DNA of 8,426 nt. Source: Clostridia bacterium (lineage in GTDB: Bacteria; Bacillota_A; Clostridia; Christensenellales; Aristaeellaceae). The notes beneath the pieces were generated by a model. The model was not told the DNA's origin and searched no databases. It saw only the letters and a list, made by a program, of their open reading frames with translations. The stretch lies in contig JAFQEB010000109.1 of the NCBI GenBank assembly GCA_017399225.1, positions 1-8,426 of the forward strand, read 5' to 3'. Numbering within the stretch: the stretch's first letter is position 1; every line of letters starts with the position of its first letter. Below are positions 6,046 through 8,426 of the stretch, one piece after another. A program made the translations under genes and the position numbers.

Positions 6046-7155
6046 TCACAGCAGCGGCAGCAGCGCCTGGGAAAAGCCGATCTGCCCCTGGAAGGCCTGC
6101 CATGCGGCGGAGGCTGCTTCCGCCTGCGGGAGGTATGCGTTGACGGCGGACAGCGCCCGGTCGGCGGCCTGCTCGACCTCGCAGGAGAAGCCTGCGGCAT
6201 ACAGGTGCTGATCGTCCCGCACGGTGTGCAGGCCCTGGGCTGTCAGGGCCTGCTGCGCCTCCTCGCCGCTCAGGAAGGCCAGCAGCTTTGCAGCCTCCGG
6301 CGGCGCTCCCTCGGTCAGGCTTGCCAGCCAGACCTGATCCGTTACGATCTCTCCGGGCACCATGATGCGGAAGGGGAAGCCCTTCCCGCCGCTGACCAGC
6401 GAGCTGAAGGCGGTGGCCTGCCCGGTGGTCAGCATGGCGGTGGCACACCTGCGCGCCTGGAATGCAGCGTAGACCTCTGCGGCGCTCTGCTGCGCGAAGC
6501 TTTCCGGCAGAGCAGGACGCTCCTCCGGGCCAAGCAGGCATTGCAGGGCGAAAAGCGCTGTGCCGCTGGGGGATTGCAGCGGGCACTCCGCTTTGCACGC
6601 CGCCTCCAGGGGATAAGCCTGCGGTTCGTCAGACGGCGGCTGCGTCGCGGCAGGGCGGCCCAGGAGCGTCGTGGGCGCGGGGGTCACGGCGCTGCCTGGC
6701 TCCAGCGCGCTGTCGATGGCCATGACCCATGCGCCCCAGCACAGGGGCAGCCCGTATTGCGCGCCCCGCCATCGCCCGCAGCGGAGCAGCTCCTCCCGGA
6801 TGGATGCTGCGCCTGTCAGCGGTGTGAAAAGCTCCTGGGGGGCGGTGAAATCCCCCGGCATGTACAGGATCACATCCGGCAGCACAGCCTGGGACGCCAG
6901 CGCTTCCTCCGCAGAGACGCTGCGAAGATAGGTCATCACGCCGGGATGCTGCTTTTCCCATTTGCGGAGCTGGCTGGTCAGCCATGCCTGCCCGCCGCCG
7001 GGACTGCCGGCGATCCAGATGCGCAGCAGCGTCCGATCCTGCGCTTCCAGGCCGGGGATACGCTCCGGTGTGCGCAGCGCGGCAGGCAGGGCGAAAAACA
7101 GCAGTGCGAGAACGGCGAGTGCGGCGTGGATCAGTATACGGCGCAGCAGCTTCAT
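6046..7155 (-). CDS. Membrane-anchored or secreted solute-binding-like protein
   Basis: A 369-aa protein with a positively charged N-terminus (MKLLRR) and a hydrophobic stretch at about 8-27 ending in ALPAAL. This is a signal peptide or a single anchor, and no lipobox Cys follows, unlike most Firmicutes binding proteins. The mature part fits an ABC sugar-type (family 1) extracellular solute-binding fold: strand LLRIWIAG (43-50), helix GGGQAWLTSQLRKWEKQHPG (53-72), then PDVILYM (93-99), a PFRIMVPGE hinge segment (261-269) and the C-terminal AAKLLAFLSGEEAQQAL segment (288-304). This last segment is characteristic of the family. No permease or ATPase gene is in the window. The start at 7155 was chosen for GGAGG on the minus strand 9 nt upstream; upstream codons in frame look non-coding. 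Ligand is unknown. The annotation as binding protein rests on pattern recognition, so moderate confidence. Confidence 0.72.
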   Translation of the reverse strand: MKLLRRILIHAALAVLALLFFALPAALRTPERIPGLEAQDRTLLRIWIAGSPGGGQAWLTSQLRKWEKQHPGVMTYLRSVSAEEALASQAVLPDVILYMPGDFTAPQELFTPLTGAASIREELLRCGRWRGAQYGLPLCWGAWVMAIDSALEPGSAVTPAPTTLLGRPAATQPPSDEPQAYPLEAACKAECPLQSPSGTALFALQCLLGPEERPALPESFAQQSAAEVYAAFQARRCATAMLTTGQATAFSSLVSGGKGFPFRIMVPGEIVTDQVWLASLTEGAPPEAAKLLAFLSGEEAQQALTAQGLHTVRDDQHLYAAGFSCEVEQAADRALSAVNAYLPQAEAASAAWQAFQGQIGFSQALLPLL

Positions 7156-7244
7156 GTTGGCATTCCTCCGTGTGGTTTGCTGGATGTGTATGCCGTTCCC
7201 GCTGATTTCATGCCTGCCCGACGCACCGGATGGAAAAGCGGGCA

Positions 7245-7273
7245 TTGCCAAAATGACTGCGGTGTGGTATCAT
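7245..7273 (+). promoter_or_regulatory. Sigma-A promoter of the acyltransferase gene
   Basis: TTGCCA (7245-7250) and TATCAT (7268-7273) are separated by 17 bp, with TGG before the -10 (extended -10). Transcription would begin near 7280, giving a leader of about 39 nt. I see no convincing promoter for the divergent minus-strand gene in the 163-bp gap. Confidence 0.82.
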
Positions 7274-7318
7274 GAATTGTTCATTCATTTCATCTATTCA
7301 ATACATAAGGAGACATTC

Positions 7319-8008
7319 ATGGGAAAGCTGTTCAACGTACTCAAATGGGGCTTCCACCACCTGTCGCCGAAGATGACCACTACGTGGGAGGAACCCTTCA
7401 TCGACGAGCCCTGCGTGTTCGTGTGCAATCACGTCGGCGCCATGGGCCCCATCCAGATGGTCGTCAACTTCCCCCTGTGCGACCAGGTGAAGGCCTGGTG
7501 CAATTCTGGCATCATGGATCGTAAGTTCTGCCCCGATTACGTCCGGCAGGACTATTGGTGGGAGCCCGGCTGCAAGCTGGAGCCCCTCTACAACGCAACG
7601 ATCCCCTACATCGCCGCCGCGGTCATCCCGCCGGTGCTCAAGAGCGCCCCGACCATTCCGGTCTATCATCCGCCGGGGGAGAAGAATTTCAGCCCCGTCA
7701 CCACCATGCGACTGAGCATCGCTGCCCTGAATGAGGGAAAGCATCTGGTCATCTTCCCCGAACAGCCCAGCGGCTATAAGGGGCACCACACCTGGATCAA
7801 CATGGAGTGGCTGTATCTGGCCGTTGTGTATCACCGCAAGACGGGCAAGGCGCTCAGGCTCTATCCGGTGCATATCGACACCAAGGGACACGCCTTCCAT
7901 GTGGCAAAGCCGGTGATGTTTGACCCGGAGCGCTCGTTGGAGGAGCAGAAGCCGGAGCTGGAGCGCGTACTTGCGGCGGGCCTGAGGGGCGAAAAGCTGG
8001 AAAACTGA
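7319..8008 (+). CDS. PlsC-like glycerolipid acyltransferase with degenerate HX4D motif
   Basis: A 229-aa protein of the 1-acyl-glycerol-3-phosphate acyltransferase (LPLAT) superfamily, which moves an acyl chain to a lysophospholipid-type acceptor at the inner membrane face. The block I region reads PCVFVCNHVGAMGP (31-44). The catalytic His38 is present but the Asp expected five residues later is Gly43. Block III is recognisable as VIFPEQPSGYKG (144-155; FPE is normally FPEG). After it come a strand LYPVHID (181-187) and a charged C-terminal helix. Size agrees with PlsC (about 200-250 aa). The lack of the Asp suggests altered or lost acyltransferase activity, or a different acceptor. The ATG at 7319 has AAGGAG at 7307-7312. 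It is a single-gene unit on its own promoter, divergent from the solute-binding-like gene. Confidence 0.78.
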   Translation: MGKLFNVLKWGFHHLSPKMTTTWEEPFIDEPCVFVCNHVGAMGPIQMVVNFPLCDQVKAWCNSGIMDRKFCPDYVRQDYWWEPGCKLEPLYNATIPYIAAAVIPPVLKSAPTIPVYHPPGEKNFSPVTTMRLSIAALNEGKHLVIFPEQPSGYKGHHTWINMEWLYLAVVYHRKTGKALRLYPVHIDTKGHAFHVAKPVMFDPERSLEEQKPELERVLAAGLRGEKLEN

Positions 8009-8013
8009 GAAAT

Positions 8014-8044
8014 GCGCACGGCGGACGAGAGGTTCACCGTGCGC
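8014..8044 (+). terminator. Likely terminator after the acyltransferase gene
   Basis: A perfect 8-bp stem (GCGCACGG at 8014-8021 with 8037-8044) lies 5 nt after the stop. Loop is 15 nt and the following tract (TTCCTGC) is only weakly T-rich, so efficiency is uncertain. Confidence 0.6.
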
Positions 8045-8109
8045 TTCCTGCAATGAAGGACTGACCCATTTTTCGACGAAGAAATCTGGTACAAAAAAAG
8101 AACACCCCC

Positions 8110-8138
8110 TTGACGGAACGGTGGGATTTGGCTATAAT
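8110..8138 (+). promoter_or_regulatory. Strong promoter of the tRNA-Gly/tuf unit
   Basis: TTGACG (8110-8115) and TATAAT (8133-8138) are separated by 17 bp, close to the full sigma-A consensus. Transcription would start near 8145, about 35 nt before the tRNA. Confidence 0.9.
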
Positions 8139-8165
8139 ATATACCGTCTACAAGTCTGGTCAGGC

Positions 8166-8265
8166 TTGATGCGGGACGTGCGGGCGTAGTTTAGTGGTAA
8201 AACTCCAGCTTCCCAAGCTGGCCTTGTGGGTTCGATTCCCATCGCCCGCTCCAACACCGCATCAA
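8166..8265 (+). repeat. 9-bp inverted repeat enclosing the tRNA
   Basis: TTGATGCGG (8166-8174) is perfectly complementary to 8257-8265, just outside the mature tRNA ends (5-nt and 3-nt linkers). In the precursor RNA it would form a stem below the acceptor stem, suiting RNase processing of the 5' and 3' ends. Confidence 0.75.
8180..8253 (+). tRNA. tRNA-Gly, anticodon CCC
   Basis: A complete 74-nt cloverleaf with an encoded CCA end. The acceptor stem is GCGGGCG (8180-8186) with CGCCCGC; the D arm is GTTTAGTGGTAAAAC; the anticodon stem is CCAGC/GCTGG (8205-8209, 8217-8221) around the loop TTCCCAA, with anticodon CCC at 8212-8214; and the T arm holds GGTTCGATTCCC. It reads GGG codons. It lies in one transcript with the following gene and is enclosed by a 9-bp inverted repeat (8166-8174 with 8257-8265). 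Confidence 0.97.
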
Positions 8266-8400
8266 CCAACCGGAAAGCAGCGGAATCCGGGGGAGAGACG
8301 GGAGAGCAATGCTCCTTCCGTCCTGACAACGGAGACTCCGCAGTTTTACGAGGGTGTGCCAAAGACAAGGCGCACTGGTAATAATAAGGAGGAGATACCC
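8254..8400 (+). other. 5' leader of tuf after tRNA-Gly
   Basis: The 147 nt between the tRNA and the tuf start hold no gene of note. Hairpin potential is visible at 8297-8322 (GACGG/CCGTC with an inner GAGC/GCTC stem) and a short palindrome CGGAGACTCCG at 8330-8340. A five-codon mini-frame (ATG at 8309) is probably incidental. AAGGAGG at 8386-8392 is the tuf ribosome binding site. Leader-based control is possible but not shown. Confidence 0.5.
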
Positions 8401-8426
8401 ATGGCTAAGGAACGTTACGAGCGCAA
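8401..8426 (+). CDS. tuf: Elongation factor Tu, N-terminal start (partial)
   Basis: Only the first eight complete codons are visible, MAKERYER, followed by AA. EF-Tu usually begins MAK-x-x-(F/Y)-x-R-(N/T/S)-K-P-H, and the partial ninth codon fits Asn (AAC or AAT). Its product would carry aminoacyl-tRNA to the ribosome. The ribosome binding site AAGGAGG lies 8 nt upstream, and the gene shares a promoter with tRNA-Gly. The identification rests on these few residues and on the context. Confidence 0.75.

Noticed and set aside
5978..6598. N-terminal extension of the SANT-gene frame upstream of 5977
   Set aside because: It reads through the 3' part of the solute-binding-like gene in another frame; the ribosome binding site supports the start at 5977.
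6205..7275. Plus-strand 356-codon open frame opposite the solute-binding-like gene
   Set aside because: Composition is Arg/Gln/Gly-rich with no domain; the minus-strand frame has a signal peptide, ribosome binding site and fold pattern.
7298..8053. Minus-strand 251-codon open frame opposite the acyltransferase
   Set aside because: Antisense shadow of a gene with recognisable motifs, promoter and ribosome binding site.
8309..8326. Five-codon mini-frame in the tuf leader preceded by GGGAG
   Set aside because: Too short to support and its codons carry no regulatory pattern such as repeated Gly codons.
8132..8368. Minus-strand 78-aa frame containing MGIEPTRPAWEAGVLPLNYA
   Set aside because: This is the well-known spurious translation of the reverse complement of a tRNA-Gly gene; it crosses the tRNA and its promoter.

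Overview
The window looks like a chromosomal piece of a GC-rich, anaerobic member of the Clostridia, probably a gut lineage. The reasons are a pyruvate:ferredoxin oxidoreductase tail, strong AGGAGG-type ribosome binding sites, TTGnnn-17-TATAAT sigma-A promoters, a RsfA/GerR-like SANT regulator and short GC-rich hairpin terminators. The exact genus cannot be read from the sequence.

Layout. (1) 2-467: the C-terminus of pyruvate:ferredoxin oxidoreductase (PFOR) and its terminator. (2) 539-1421: a small secreted protein gene, more AT-rich than its neighbours, split by one in-frame TAG. Its promoter is flanked by two near-identical 16-bp sites that look like paired operators. (3) 1468-3940: a tight four-gene plus-strand operon: TIM-barrel sugar isomerase/epimerase, TtcA-like tRNA thiolation ATPase, a TIGR04076-like small protein and a GNAT acetyltransferase. 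(4) 3905-4042: an intergenic block between convergent genes with three successive inverted repeats, which may include a dispersed repeat. (5) 4056-5092: minus-strand type I L-asparaginase with its own promoter. (6) 5111-7155: a minus-strand pair, a membrane-anchored solute-binding-like protein followed by a regulator with two tandem SANT/Myb-like repeats. (7) 7245-8044: a plus-strand PlsC-like acyltransferase whose catalytic HX4D motif lacks the Asp. (8) 8110-8426: a strong promoter, tRNA-Gly(CCC) enclosed by a 9-bp flanking stem, and the first codons of what is almost certainly tuf (EF-Tu).

Most of the window is housekeeping and metabolism. I see no phage, transposase, CRISPR or defence gene. 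The most interesting points are the amber-interrupted gene with its two-site promoter, the SBP plus double-SANT pair without a permease, the acyltransferase with a broken motif, the multi-hairpin intergenic block, and the tRNA-Gly/tuf unit.
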